64,000 bases of DNA, taken from Streptomonospora salina (lineage in GTDB: Bacteria; Actinomycetota; Actinomycetes; Streptosporangiales; Streptosporangiaceae). The DNA lies in NCBI RefSeq assembly GCF_014204715.1, contig NZ_JACHLY010000001.1, positions 1,457,001 to 1,521,000 of the forward strand, written 5' to 3'. Each line of letters starts with the position of its first letter. Within the stretch, counting starts at the first letter, position 1. The notes beneath the pieces were generated by a model. That model was not told where the DNA came from and did no database searches. It saw only the letters and a program-made list of their open reading frames with translations. Made by a program: the position numbers and the translations under genes. Shown piece after piece: positions 51,713 through 62,130 of this stretch.

Positions 51713-52738
51713 TCAGCCCGCGCCGAGCCGGGACATCTCCGCGGCGAAATCGCGGGTGGCCAGCCACAGCTTGTAGACGATGAGCGCCTCGAAGGCCGCC
51801 AGCGCCGCGCAGGACAGCACGACCACGGGCACGACCAGGTCGGCCCCCGGAACCGCGGCCGAGGCCAGGGCCGTCAGCGGCGCGACGACACACACGAACA
51901 TCTCGAATTCGATGCCGCTGAACAGGTGCGGGCGCACCCGGCTGCGCAGCAGCGTCGAACGCAGCCGCCCGTACCAGCCGAACTTGCGGGTGAACCCCTG
52001 GTGCACGTCGATCACCCGGGCTCCGGACTCCGCCGAGCGCGCGTGCGCCTGCTCGTGGTCCAGCGCCGGGTTCTCGCGCAGCACCTCCTCGACGAAGACC
52101 ACGGGGGCGCCCGCGTCGTCGGTACCCGCGTCGGGGGCCTGCTCGCCCCGCTGCTCGGCGCCGGCCTCGGACCGGGCCTCGGTCTCGGTGTTCTCCGGGT
52201 CCTCCTCCGCCGGCTGGGCGCGCCCTTCGGCGGCGGCGCGCAGCCGGGTGCGCATGGTCTGGCGGGTCTTGCCGACCTGTGCGCCGTTCAGGTAGCGCAG
52301 CAGATCCAGGAACGTCACCACCGGTGCCAGCAGCAGGAACAGGACGTCGCCGGTGAGCGCCCACTGGCCGATCAGCAGGGCGAGCATGCAGCCGAAGAAG
52401 CGGATGCGGTCGAAGACGAAGTCGACCCACGAGCCGAATACCGAACCGGTGCCCTTCAACCGCGCGATCTTGCCGTCCATGCAGTCCAGCACGAAGCTCA
52501 GGTGGAACAGCAGTGCACCGGCGACGAGCCAGGGCCACGTGCCCAGGGCGAAGCACACCGCCGAGCCCGCGCCGAGGACCCCCGCACCGGCGGTGATCTG
52601 GTTGGGGGTGACCGAGGTGCGGTTCGCCGTCCACACCACGAGCCGCGCCGCCAGCGGGTCGACGAGGAAGACCGTCCACCAGGCGTCGCGGCGTTTGTAG
52701 GTGCGCTCGCGGACGTCCGCGAGGGTGAAACTCGTCAT
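51713..52738 (-). CDS. CDP-alcohol phosphatidyltransferase-family membrane protein
   Basis: A 341-residue membrane enzyme. The family motif D-x2-D-G-x2-A-R-x8-G-x3-D-x3-D is complete: D85, D88, G89, A92, R93, G102, D106 and D110 in LDCMDGKIARLKGTGSVFG and WVDFVFD. Six hydrophobic spans are visible. Between the motif and the last spans lies a ~75-residue acidic insert (EDPENTETEARSEAGAEQRG) and FTRKFGWYGRLRSTLL. It should join a CDP-linked alcohol to a second alcohol, but the substrates (inositol phosphate, glycerol phosphate or other) are unknown. ATG 52738; divergent from guaB1 across 250 bases. Confidence 0.87.
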   Translation of the reverse strand: MTSFTLADVRERTYKRRDAWWTVFLVDPLAARLVVWTANRTSVTPNQITAGAGVLGAGSAVCFALGTWPWLVAGALLFHLSFVLDCMDGKIARLKGTGSVFGSWVDFVFDRIRFFGCMLALLIGQWALTGDVLFLLLAPVVTFLDLLRYLNGAQVGKTRQTMRTRLRAAAEGRAQPAEEDPENTETEARSEAGAEQRGEQAPDAGTDDAGAPVVFVEEVLRENPALDHEQAHARSAESGARVIDVHQGFTRKFGWYGRLRSTLLRSRVRPHLFSGIEFEMFVCVVAPLTALASAAVPGADLVVPVVVLSCAALAAFEALIVYKLWLATRDFAAEMSRLGAG

Positions 52739-52907
52739 CTCAACTCCTGCTGGGCTTCCCGGCGGCGCCGCTGCGCGCGCCCGGTGCGCGGCTCTGGCTC
52801 GGTGTCATCGCGCGACCGGCCGGGAAGGGAGGGTGGGTCAGCCGCAGAATAATGGCATGCGGGCCCGTGCCCGGGCCAATCGGCACGGCGCCGGCGGTCA
52901 TAATTGA

Positions 52908-54431
<1,524 letters not shown>

Positions 54432-54829
54432 CGGCGCGCGCGAAAGCGAGTCGGGGGGCTGGAACGCGCCCTGCCCAGCCCCCCGGTCCCTGTGACCGGT
54501 CCCAGCGGCGTCCCCGTACGCACGCCGCTTCGACCGTGCCCAGTACGGTACGGGCGCGCCGGGGTGCCGGTCATCGGCCCGCAGGGGTATCCGGTCCTCC
54601 CCCGAACGAGGGTGGCGCCGTCCTCCGCTGGTCGTAGGAACGCGGCAGCGCCTCTACGCCGGCGCGCGGCCGCGGGCCGCGGGGCCGGACGCGTTCGGGC
54701 CGCTGCGCACCGGTTCCGCCCGGCGGGCGGGTCCGATACCGTATCGCCACCGCCACCGGGGGCGGGTCCCGGACCCGTGCACCGGCGCGTGCGCTCCTCC
54801 GGCGGCGCGGGACCGTCGCAGAACCGGGA
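54432..54829. other. Intergenic region after guaB1
   Basis: 398 bases with no supported gene. GC-rich inverted words near 54480-54520 (GGTCCCTGTGACCGGTCCC) might terminate guaB1. Nothing else stands out. Confidence 0.35.
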
Positions 54830-55240
54830 TTGGAACCGAACGTGGTCTACGTCTACCCCCTGCTGCCGATCGCCGCCGGATCGGCCATGCTCTGGTTCCT
54901 CTTCCGCCACCTGCGCTTCTCGGCTTTCCTGGCCGTCCACGGCGAACGCGCCGAGGGCGAGGTCGTCGGCTACCGGGAGACCAAGACCTCGGCGTCGATG
55001 ATCGTCCGCTTCAGCACCCCCGAGGGCCGCGAGGTGCACGCCGCCCATGAGAACACCGGGTGGACCGCTTCGCGCAGCGGCGACGCCGTCACCGTCTCCT
55101 ACGACCCGGCCGATCCCGAGCGCGCCCGCATCGTGGCGGCACCGTGGCTGACCAGCTGGGTTCTGGTCATGGTCGGAGTGCTGGGCTTCGCGCTGGTCCT
55201 CATCGGGCTGGTGCTGGCCTGGTTGGCCTGGTTCGCCTGA
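54830..55240 (+). CDS. Small membrane protein, DUF3592-like
   Basis: A 136-residue protein with one hydrophobic helix at each end (about residues 8-28 and 108-135) around a ~70-residue beta-rich domain: GEVVGYRETKTSASMIVRFSTPEGREVHA and GDAVTVSYDPADPERARI. This two-helix frame around a GxV..YDPxxP domain matches DUF3592, a family of unknown function. The start is either TTG 54830 or GTG 54842; neither has a strong ribosome site. It is convergent with the RDD/VanZ-like gene, only 25 bases apart. Confidence 0.75.
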   Translation: MEPNVVYVYPLLPIAAGSAMLWFLFRHLRFSAFLAVHGERAEGEVVGYRETKTSASMIVRFSTPEGREVHAAHENTGWTASRSGDAVTVSYDPADPERARIVAAPWLTSWVLVMVGVLGFALVLIGLVLAWLAWFA

Positions 55241-55265
55241 GCGTCCCCGCGGCCGGCGGCGGTGT

Positions 55266-56399
55266 TCAGCGCTGGACCGGGACCGCGCCGGCGGGCACCG
55301 GCGGCTCGGGGTCCGGGGGCGGAACGAAGCGCACGAGGTCGTCGGGCATGCCGCCGACGGCGGCCGAGCGGGTGGTCACCCGCGTACGGGCGAGCAGGTC
55401 GAACAGGCCGGCCCGGTCGCGGCGCACCAGCGCGCACGAGGCGTGCACAGCCCCGGCGGCCAGCGCCCACCAGCCCAGCCCCATAGCCAGCAGCACGGTG
55501 ACCGGCGCGTACAGCAGCGCGGTGCGCAGCAGGGTCCGCGGCCGCGACGCGGGGCGCGGCGCCCCGGCGGCGGCGAGCGCGAGGTAGGAGGCGGCCTGGC
55601 CCGGGGTGGCCCGGTCGCGGCGCAGCAGCGGCACGACGGCGCCCAGCGCGAGCGCCAGCACGATCAGCGCCGCTGCGCGCAGCCGCTCCTCGCCGCCGAA
55701 CTGGCCGCTCCAGGCCGTCTGCTCCAGTGCGGGCGCTGCGACGGCCGCGATCGTGGCGGCGCCGTACCAGCACACCGCGAGGTCCAGCAGCCGGGCCGCC
55801 AGGCGGCGGACCGCGCCGGGCGGCATGAGGTCGGGCACCGCGCTCGGCCAGGAGCGCGGGAGCCGCCGCTTGGCGGCGGCTCCCGCCAGCCAGCCGACCA
55901 GGCCGCCCGCGGCCCCCAGCAGCACGTCGCCGGCGGCAGCCACCCGGTAGGGGCAGGGATAGGCGCCCAGCAGGGCGGTGGACTGCAGCACTTCGACCCC
56001 CGCGGCGGCCAGGCCGCACAGCGCGACGGCGGCGAGCACGCCGCGGCGGTAGCGGTAGGCCAGCAGCAGTCCCAGAGGCAGCAGGGCTCCTGCGGCCGCT
56101 GCGGCGTGCTGCCACGGGCCGGGGCCGGCGAGGGCGCCGGACGTCTCGAACGGGAGGCGCATCGCGGTCTCGCCGCCCGTGCACGCCGCAGCGGCGCCGA
56201 CCGGAAGCGGATACACCGCGAAGGCCGACAGCCCCAGGCCGGTGGCCGCCACGCTCCAGGCCACACGGCCGGGCAGGCCGACGAAGCGGCCGAAGCGCCG
56301 GTGGTGGCGGCGCAGGAATCCCATGGCGCTCACGGCTGCGACGAGCGCGACGGCGAAGGCCGCGCTTGAGGCCGCGGCGTCGGTGTATACCCCTCCCAT
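55266..56399 (-). CDS. VanZ-like/RDD-domain membrane protein
   Basis: A 377-residue multi-span membrane protein. The N-terminal half (LLPLGLLLAYRYRRGVLAAVALCGLAAAGVEVLQS, then DVLLGAAGGLVGW) follows the VanZ pattern. The C-terminal half contains RDD-type spans beginning GAVRRLAARLLDLAVCWYG, with a long cytoplasmic proline-rich end. Fusion of VanZ-like and RDD-like regions is known in actinomycetes; the role is unknown and teicoplanin resistance should not be assumed. ATG/GTG near 56399 opens MGGVYTDAAAS. There is no operon partner. Confidence 0.75.
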   Translation of the reverse strand: MGGVYTDAAASSAAFAVALVAAVSAMGFLRRHHRRFGRFVGLPGRVAWSVAATGLGLSAFAVYPLPVGAAAACTGGETAMRLPFETSGALAGPGPWQHAAAAAGALLPLGLLLAYRYRRGVLAAVALCGLAAAGVEVLQSTALLGAYPCPYRVAAAGDVLLGAAGGLVGWLAGAAAKRRLPRSWPSAVPDLMPPGAVRRLAARLLDLAVCWYGAATIAAVAAPALEQTAWSGQFGGEERLRAAALIVLALALGAVVPLLRRDRATPGQAASYLALAAAGAPRPASRPRTLLRTALLYAPVTVLLAMGLGWWALAAGAVHASCALVRRDRAGLFDLLARTRVTTRSAAVGGMPDDLVRFVPPPDPEPPVPAGAVPVQR

Positions 56400-56892
56400 A
56401 GCTCCGCAAGGCTAGCGGGGAGCGGCGCTCGGGCGCAGCCGAACGCGGGGATCGCCATTCCCGAGCCCGGCCGCTCGGAACCGGGACCACCGCCCAGGCA
56501 ATACCACCCGAAACCATACAAACAACCAAAAAACGGACACCCATTGATAAACGCCGACAAACTGTGGCGAGTTGCCCGCACACGCCAGGAAAACCCCCGG
56601 AGGCGGATCGCCGAGCACGGAGACGACGCGCTATCGTGTTCGGGCAATTGCCACGTAGCGCTTGCCTGTGCGCAAAGCAGTACTGTGATCGCATTCTGCG
56701 TCTTAACGGGGAAGCAGACCGTGAATCCCGCCTGAGGCACGCGGAGGCCCGAGACCCTCCGCACTCCACTCGGATCCACGGCTCCCTCCAGACGCCGACC
56801 AGCGAAGGGCTGCGGACGCCCCTCCCGGCACGGCCGCCGAACCCGTGCGGCCCGCACCGCCGCCCCACCCCTGATTCGCCACTAGGAGTACC
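56400..56892. other. Intergenic region upstream of the conservon
   Basis: 493 bases without a supported gene. 56500-56580 is unusually A-rich for this window (ACCATACAAACAACCAAAAA) and probably holds regulatory sites for the conservon or the VanZ/RDD gene. Short frames in it have no recognisable content. Confidence 0.4.
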
Positions 56893-59676
56893 GTGCAGCC
56901 AGCGAAGAGTAAGCGGACGACGAGCATCCGCCGGCGTTCGCGCAGAGCGGTGCTGCTGCCGAGCGCCGCCTTCATCGCGCTGTGGCTCGCCATCAGCGGA
57001 TACCTCGGCTGGGAAGCGTTCGCGGCGTCGGCACAGGCCCAGGCCGCCGACGAGCTGTCGACGCCCGCCGCCGTCTCGCTGGCGGCCGTGATGGACGAGC
57101 GGTCCCGCACGGTGGCCTATCTGGAGCGCCCCGACGAGAACCGCGAACAGCTGGTGGAGGCGCGGCAGGCCTCCGACGAGCAGACCGGCACGGTCTTCGA
57201 CGGGTTCGAGAAGTACCGCGACTACGCCCCCGGCGCCGTCCAGGAGCGCATGGCCGAATTCGAGGCCCAGTACCGCTCCATCGACGACATCCGCTCCGAG
57301 GTCGACGAGGGAACGGCCTCGCGGTCCGAGGTCCTCACGGACTACAACCGGGTGATGACCGCGGCCGCCGACCTCTTCGGCACCCAGGCCCGCGACAGCC
57401 TCGAACCCGACTCGATCAGCTCGGGCGTCACCGCTACCGATACGTTCCGCGTGGTCGACCTGCTCTCCCAGAGCGACGCCCAGCTGACCCGCAGCTTCGC
57501 CAGCGGCGAGCTCACCCACGACGACCAGCAGGAGTTCACCCGCCTGACCAGCTCCTACCACTCCACGCTGGAGGACCTGCGCGGATTCCTCAGCCCCGAG
57601 CAGCGCACCGAGCTCGACACACTGCTGGAAAGCGACGACTACAAGCGGCTGGTCGCGATGGAGGGCCGCATCGTCGACCACGATCCGCAGATCCTCATGG
57701 ATCCCATCACCGGCGAGCACAGCCGCGACACCAGCGTGCCGATGGAGCAGGACGAGTGGGAGGCGGCGTACACGCCGGTCAAGGAGAAGCTGACCGAGAT
57801 CGGCGCGGCCGAAGCCAGCCACTCCGCCTCCGTCCAGTCCGGGACCGCCACACGCTCGCTGCTCATCGCGACCGTAGGCACGCTCGGCGTCGCGCTGGTG
57901 GGCTTCCTGGCGATCTCCACAGCGGTGGGCACCACCAACCGGGTCGTGAGCCGCCTGGTCCGGCTGCACGACGAGACCGACCACCGCGCCAACGAGCTGC
58001 TGCCCGACCTCGTCGAGCGGCTTCGCCGCAACGAGCCCGTGGACACCGCCGAGGCGATCCCCCCGCTGACCACCGGCACCGACGAGATCGGCGAAGTCGC
58101 CGAATCCTTCGACAAGGCGCAGCGCTTCGCCGTGGACGCCGCCGTGCGCCAGGCCGAGCTGGCCCACGGCATCAACCGGGTGTTCCTCAGCATCGCCCAC
58201 CGCAGCCAGACCCTCATCCACCGCCAGCTGCGGCTGCTGGACCGCATGGAGCGCGAGCAGGAGGACCCCCAGGAACTCACCGACCTGTTCAAGCTCGACC
58301 ACCTCGCCACGCGTTCCCGCCGCAACGCCGAGAACCTGCTCATCCTCGGCGGCGAGACGCCCGGACGGACCTTCCACAAACCGATGCCGCTGGTGGACGT
58401 GCTGCGCGGAGCCGTCTCGGAGTCCGGCGAGTACAGCCGCATCGAACGGCACCAGGTCGCGCAGGTGGCGCTGAAGGGACCGGCGATCGCCGACGTCATC
58501 CACCTGGTCGCCGAACTGCTCGACAACGCCACGACCTTCTCGCCGCCGCAGAGCAAGGTGCGCCTCAGCAGCGAGCAGGTACCCAACGGGGTGGTGGTCG
58601 AGATCGAGGACCGCGGCCTGGGCATGCAGGAGGACGAGCTGGCCGCGGCCAACGAGATCCTGGCCAACCCGCCCGAGTTCGACGTGATGCGGCTCAACGA
58701 GAAGATGCGCCTGGGCCTGTTCGTCGTCTCGCGGCTGGCCAAGCGCCACGAGATCGGCGTGCAGCTGCGGCCCTCCCCCTACGGGGGTGTGCAGGCGATC
58801 GTGCTGCTGCCCTCGGTGCTGATCCACGACGGGTCGCTGCCCGCCTCGGCGTTCGACACCACCGGAGAGCGGCCGCGCGTGGTGGCTCCCGAGCCCGCGC
58901 GCATCACCGGCGCCGCGACCGGATCCGGTTCCGGATCCGGCGGGGATCCCGCCGGCGATGCGCCCGTCGCGGACGAGCCCGGCGGCGACGGGGCCGACCT
59001 CCCTGCCCCCGCCCCCGCGGGGGACGCGCTCTCGCCGGATCCCTCCGCGTCCGCGCCCGACGGATCCGGCGACGCACCCGCCGACCGGGACGACCGCACT
59101 CCGTCCGGGCTCCCCCGCCGCGGCAGGACCCGCGCGGATGCCGGTGCACGGGCCGGTTCCGGGACCGGTGCGGTCGGCGGCGACGGCGCCGACGCGCCGA
59201 CCGGCCCGCCCGGAAACCCCGGCGATCCGGGCATCCCCGGCGATCCGGGCACCCCCGGCGACCCCGGCCCCGGTACGCACGCAGAACCGTCGGCGGCCCC
59301 CGCCGCCGAACCGCCGGCCGCGGAACCCTCCCCCGACGGCGGCGGCGACGCCCCCGGCACCCAGCCCGCCCCCGAACCCGCGCCCTCCCCCGACGGCGGG
59401 GCGGCCGATCCCGCAGAACCCGAGCGGGCAGCGGAACCGGCCACCGACGAGTACGGGCGCCCCCTGCTGCCCAAGCGCAGTCCCCAGACGAACCTGGCAC
59501 CGCAGCTGTACGAAACCCCCTCGGCCCCGGACTCGGGCGCCGCGCCGCAGCAGTCGGAGGGCGGTGAGGACCGCTCGACCCGGCTGCGCCAGAACATGTC
59601 GGCGTTCCAGCAGGGCACCCGCCGCGGGCGCCACGAGGGCCAGCAGCGCCAGAACGATACGGATAAGGATTCGTGA
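56893..59676 (+). CDS. cvnA: Conservon sensor histidine kinase (CvnA-type)
   Basis: A 927-residue membrane sensor. TM1 is near residues 20-45, an extracytoplasmic nitrate/nitrite-sensor-like helical domain follows (to ~315), TM2 is near 322-341 and then a HAMP-like linker. The kinase core has FLSIAHRSQTLIHRQLRLLDRMER and a GHKL ATPase (LVAELLDNATTFSPPQ, VVEIEDRGLGMQ, MRLGLFVVSRLAKRH). From about residue 660 to the end it is a disordered Pro/Gly/Asp-rich tail with a collagen-like run. GTG 56893 has AGGAG upstream. It is the first gene of a four-gene conservon, with cvnB overlapping its stop by four bases. In Streptomyces such modules tie sensing to a small GTPase and to development. Confidence 0.92.
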   Translation: MQPAKSKRTTSIRRRSRRAVLLPSAAFIALWLAISGYLGWEAFAASAQAQAADELSTPAAVSLAAVMDERSRTVAYLERPDENREQLVEARQASDEQTGTVFDGFEKYRDYAPGAVQERMAEFEAQYRSIDDIRSEVDEGTASRSEVLTDYNRVMTAAADLFGTQARDSLEPDSISSGVTATDTFRVVDLLSQSDAQLTRSFASGELTHDDQQEFTRLTSSYHSTLEDLRGFLSPEQRTELDTLLESDDYKRLVAMEGRIVDHDPQILMDPITGEHSRDTSVPMEQDEWEAAYTPVKEKLTEIGAAEASHSASVQSGTATRSLLIATVGTLGVALVGFLAISTAVGTTNRVVSRLVRLHDETDHRANELLPDLVERLRRNEPVDTAEAIPPLTTGTDEIGEVAESFDKAQRFAVDAAVRQAELAHGINRVFLSIAHRSQTLIHRQLRLLDRMEREQEDPQELTDLFKLDHLATRSRRNAENLLILGGETPGRTFHKPMPLVDVLRGAVSESGEYSRIERHQVAQVALKGPAIADVIHLVAELLDNATTFSPPQSKVRLSSEQVPNGVVVEIEDRGLGMQEDELAAANEILANPPEFDVMRLNEKMRLGLFVVSRLAKRHEIGVQLRPSPYGGVQAIVLLPSVLIHDGSLPASAFDTTGERPRVVAPEPARITGAATGSGSGSGGDPAGDAPVADEPGGDGADLPAPAPAGDALSPDPSASAPDGSGDAPADRDDRTPSGLPRRGRTRADAGARAGSGTGAVGGDGADAPTGPPGNPGDPGIPGDPGTPGDPGPGTHAEPSAAPAAEPPAAEPSPDGGGDAPGTQPAPEPAPSPDGGAADPAEPERAAEPATDEYGRPLLPKRSPQTNLAPQLYETPSAPDSGAAPQQSEGGEDRSTRLRQNMSAFQQGTRRGRHEGQQRQNDTDKDS
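59203..59274 (+). repeat. Collagen-like Gly-x-Pro repeat in cvnA
   Basis: Eight triplets GPP GNP GDP GIP GDP GTP GDP GPG (residues 771-794), built from about three 18-base units near GGCGATCCGGGCATCCCC. Tandem duplication at the DNA level is evident. Confidence 0.85.
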
Positions 59677-60116
59677 CCGTGACGAACAACGCCGCAAAGG
59701 ATCTGAACTGGCTGCTGGACGGACTCGTCGAACGAGCCGTCGGCGCCAGATACGCGATCGTCCTCTCCGCCGACGGGCTGCTCATGGGGAGCTCGGAGGG
59801 GCTGGGAACCGACGACGCCGAGCACCTGTCCGCAGTCGCCTCCGCCTTCCAGAGCCTGGCCCGGGGCACGGGCCGCCAGTTCAACGGGGGCGAGGTGCTG
59901 CAGACGGTCGTGGAGATGGAGAACGCCTACCTGTTCGTCAGCGGCTCCGGAAGCGGAGCCTGCCTCGCGGTCGTGGCCGAGGAGAGCTCGGACGTGGGGC
60001 TGGTCGCCTACGAGATGAACGTACTCGTCGAGCAGGTCGGCCGGTTCCTCGAAGCCTCGCCACGCGCCGAGTCGGCCGCCGGGCCGGGCGAACCCACCCC
60101 CGGCACCTCCGCCTGA
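59673..60116 (+). CDS. cvnB: Conservon roadblock/LC7 protein (CvnB-type)
   Basis: A 147-residue Roadblock/LC7 domain protein: LNWLLDGLVERAVGARYAIVLSADGLLMGSS, HLSAVASAFQSLARGTGRQF, and AYLFVSGSGSGACLAVVAEESSDVGLVAYEMN. Roadblock proteins act as adaptors or GTPase-activating partners for small GTPases, here presumably CvnD. GTG 59673 overlaps the cvnA stop (GTGA), showing translational coupling; GTG 59679 is an alternative. The last ~20 residues are a Pro/Gly tail. Confidence 0.92.
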   Translation: MTVTNNAAKDLNWLLDGLVERAVGARYAIVLSADGLLMGSSEGLGTDDAEHLSAVASAFQSLARGTGRQFNGGEVLQTVVEMENAYLFVSGSGSGACLAVVAEESSDVGLVAYEMNVLVEQVGRFLEASPRAESAAGPGEPTPGTSA

Positions 60117-60128
60117 GGAGCGGCGGCC

Positions 60129-60503
60129 ATGGCAGAGCATCCGGAACCGGGCAGCGACGGCGACGACGCGGAATCGCTGGTCCGGCCCTACGTCATCACC
60201 CAGGGCCGCGAGCACTCCGACGCGGTCCGACTGGACATGATCAGCGTGGTCATCGCGGCGCGCGCGGACGTGGACGAGATGGCGCTGGAACCCGAGCAGC
60301 TGCGCATCCTCGAACTGTGCGGACGCCCCCTGTCGGTCGCCGAAGTGGCGGCCCACCTGGACATGCCCGTCGCCGTCGTCAAGGTCCTGCTCGGCGACCT
60401 CATCGGCCGGGGATACGTCCTGGCCCGTGCCCCCTACACCCAGCAGAGCCCGGTACACCGGGACGTACTCCAGGCGGTACTCGATGGAATCCAACGACTC
60501 TGA
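60129..60503 (+). CDS. cvnC: Conservon DUF742 protein (CvnC-type)
   Basis: A 124-residue DUF742 protein: LVRPYVITQGREHSDAVRLDMISVV, LEPEQLRILELCGRPLSVAEVAAHLDMPVAVVKVLLGDLIGRGYVLARAP. The second block is a winged-helix-like fold. The RPY(V/I)xTxGR start and GxV end are the standard conservon pattern. It lies 12 bases after cvnB, and its 3' end overlaps cvnD by 20 bases. The role within the complex is not settled. Confidence 0.93.
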   Translation: MAEHPEPGSDGDDAESLVRPYVITQGREHSDAVRLDMISVVIAARADVDEMALEPEQLRILELCGRPLSVAEVAAHLDMPVAVVKVLLGDLIGRGYVLARAPYTQQSPVHRDVLQAVLDGIQRL

Positions 60504-61074
60504 TCGATCCGGCACCCCCATCATCCCCTCGGCGATCAAGATCCTCGTCGCGGGTGGTTTCGGCGCCGGCAAGACGACCCTCGTCGGTGCGGTCAGCGAG
60601 ATCGTCCCGCTGAGCACCGAGGAGGTGATGACCGAGGCCAGCGTGGGCGTCGACGACCTCGCCGGGGTCGAGCGCAAGCAGACCACGACCGTCGCCCTGG
60701 ACTTCGGCCGCATCACGATCAGCGACGATCTCGTGCTCTACCTGTTCGGCACCCCGGGCCAGCAGCGCTTCTGGTTCATGTGGGAAGAGCTGGCCCAGGG
60801 CGCGCTGGGCGCGGTGGTGCTGGCCGACACCCGCCGGCTGGACACCTGCTTCCCGTCCGTCGACTTCTTCGAGCGGCACGGGGTCCCGTTCGTGGTGGCG
60901 GTGAACTGCTTCGAGGGCGCCCACTACTACACCGAGCAGGAGGTCACCGAAGCGCTCACGCTGAACGAGCGGGTTCCGGTGCTGCTGTGCGACGCGCGCA
61001 CCCGCGCATCGGCCAAGGAGGTGCTGGAGACCCTCGTCCGCCACGTGGCAGCGACGGCGGCCGCGCCCGCCTGA
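60484..61074 (+). CDS. cvnD: Conservon small GTPase (CvnD-type)
   Basis: A 196-residue Ras-like GTPase of the MglA/CvnD group. The P-loop is ILVAGGFGAGKTTLVGAVSEI, the G2/effector region is VERKQTTTVALDFGRITI, the G3 motif is LFGTPGQQRFWFMWEELAQGA and the G5-like end is VPVLLCDARTRASAKEVLETLV. The G4 NKxD position reads VNCFEGAH (Asn present, Lys and Asp not), as is common in this group. ATG 60484 overlaps cvnC by 20 bases. It completes the operon and is followed by a hairpin terminator. Confidence 0.94.
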   Translation: MESNDSDRSGTPIIPSAIKILVAGGFGAGKTTLVGAVSEIVPLSTEEVMTEASVGVDDLAGVERKQTTTVALDFGRITISDDLVLYLFGTPGQQRFWFMWEELAQGALGAVVLADTRRLDTCFPSVDFFERHGVPFVVAVNCFEGAHYYTEQEVTEALTLNERVPVLLCDARTRASAKEVLETLVRHVAATAAAPA

Positions 61075-61111
61075 CCGGGCAGCCGCCGGCCGGTTCCACG
61101 ACCGCCGTGCG

Positions 61112-61145
61112 GGCCGCGCCGCGTCGACGTCGAGGCGGCGCGGCC
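61112..61145. terminator. Terminator between the conservon and the DUF1707 gene
   Basis: GGCCGCGCCGC (61112-61122) and its exact complement GCGGCGCGGCC (61135-61145), 12-base loop, followed by GGGGGCTTT. It lies between tail-to-tail genes and is probably bidirectional. Confidence 0.75.
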
Positions 61146-61152
61146 GGGGGCT

Positions 61153-61749
61153 TTAGCGCTTCTGCCCACGCCGGTAGCGGACACGCACGGCGCCGGCGTG
61201 GGTCTTGCCGCGGACCACGAAGTGCACGGCGCCGGATCGCGGTGTGGCCGGGACCGTCATGTACACGTTGGCGTACTTGGTCCGCAGGTCGTCCACGTTG
61301 GCGGTGGCCCCTACGGGCAGGGTGAGGACGGTGCCGGCGCCGTGGACCGAAAGCTCGATCTCCACGACCGGGTGCCGGATGGTCGCCCCGCTCATGTCCA
61401 GCCTGACGCCGCCGTAGCGCGAGGAGACGCGCAATCTGCGGGGCACCGCCCAGTCGCCGCGGCGGCGCAGCGTGGCCGTTTCGGTCGTCAGCTCCACCGC
61501 CTCGTCCTCCCCGGCGGCAGGCGGCGGGCGGTGCACCGGGGCCGCGCCCTCGCCCGGCGCGGGCAGATCGGTCACCAGCTCCCGCAGCTCGTCGTCGAAG
61601 ACGGCCTGGTAGGCGGCCGAGTTGCGGCGGTCGAACTCCGCCAAGTCGAGGCGTCCTTCGGCGTAGGCGTCGCCGAGGTGCGTGGCGACCTCATCGCGCT
61701 CGGCATCGGAGACGCGCTTGCGCGGACCGGGGGGCGGGGTCTGCTCCAT
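61153..61749 (-). CDS. DUF1707 domain protein with a LiaF-like C terminus
   Basis: A 198-residue soluble protein. Residues ~10-65 match DUF1707 (RVSDAERDEVATHLGDAYAEGRLDLAEFDRRNSAAYQAVFDDELRELVTDLP), a SHOCT-like actinobacterial domain. A proline-rich linker follows. The C-terminal ~100 residues (VPRRLRVSSRYGGVRLDMSGATIRHPVVEIELSVHGAGTVLTLP, TANVDDLRTKYANVYMTVP) form a beta-helix-like part as in LiaF-type cell-wall stress proteins. There is no membrane span. ATG 61749. The function is unknown, with a possible link to envelope stress. Confidence 0.82.
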   Translation of the reverse strand: MEQTPPPGPRKRVSDAERDEVATHLGDAYAEGRLDLAEFDRRNSAAYQAVFDDELRELVTDLPAPGEGAAPVHRPPPAAGEDEAVELTTETATLRRRGDWAVPRRLRVSSRYGGVRLDMSGATIRHPVVEIELSVHGAGTVLTLPVGATANVDDLRTKYANVYMTVPATPRSGAVHFVVRGKTHAGAVRVRYRRGQKR

Positions 61750-62130
61750 GGCCGGATCCTACTCGGTACCGCTCGGCGCCCGCCGCCGGGAACGGGACGA
61801 GGGCGCGCACAGGTCCGGGCGGACGCCGTCGAGCGGGCAGGCGCCGCCGGAGGCCGTGCGGAACAGGGCGAATGCGGCGGTGCTCCAGGCGAGGGAGCGG
61901 GGGCGGTGGGCACACCCGCCGTCCCCGGCGCGGCACACCAGCAGGTTCGTCCGCCGCTGCTCGGGGTGTGCCGCGCGCGGCGGTTCCCGTGCCGTACCGG
62001 GGCGGCGGCTGCGGGGGCGGCGTCCCGGCCGGGCTCCCGGGTGCGCGGGTTCCCGGCCGGGACGGTCGCGTCCGCCCTGCGGCGGGCGGCGGGGCCCGGA
62101 TCGCCCATCCGGCCGGCGGCCGCCGCGGCG
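61750..62130. other. Intergenic region downstream of the DUF3068 gene
   Basis: 381 bases without a supported gene. A 13-bp perfect stem CGTCCCGGCCGGG (62021-62033) with its complement at 62052-62064, 18-base loop, lies about 70 bases after the DUF3068 stop on the minus strand and is a likely terminator. Confidence 0.5.

Noticed and set aside
59203-59274. 18-base tandem repeats considered as a CRISPR-like array
   Set aside because: No spacers of constant length; the repeat is in-frame coding sequence for Gly-x-Pro triplets.
55099-59697. 1532-codon minus-strand open frame
   Set aside because: Antisense to cvnA and other clear genes; it lacks motifs and its frame follows the reverse of strong codon bias.
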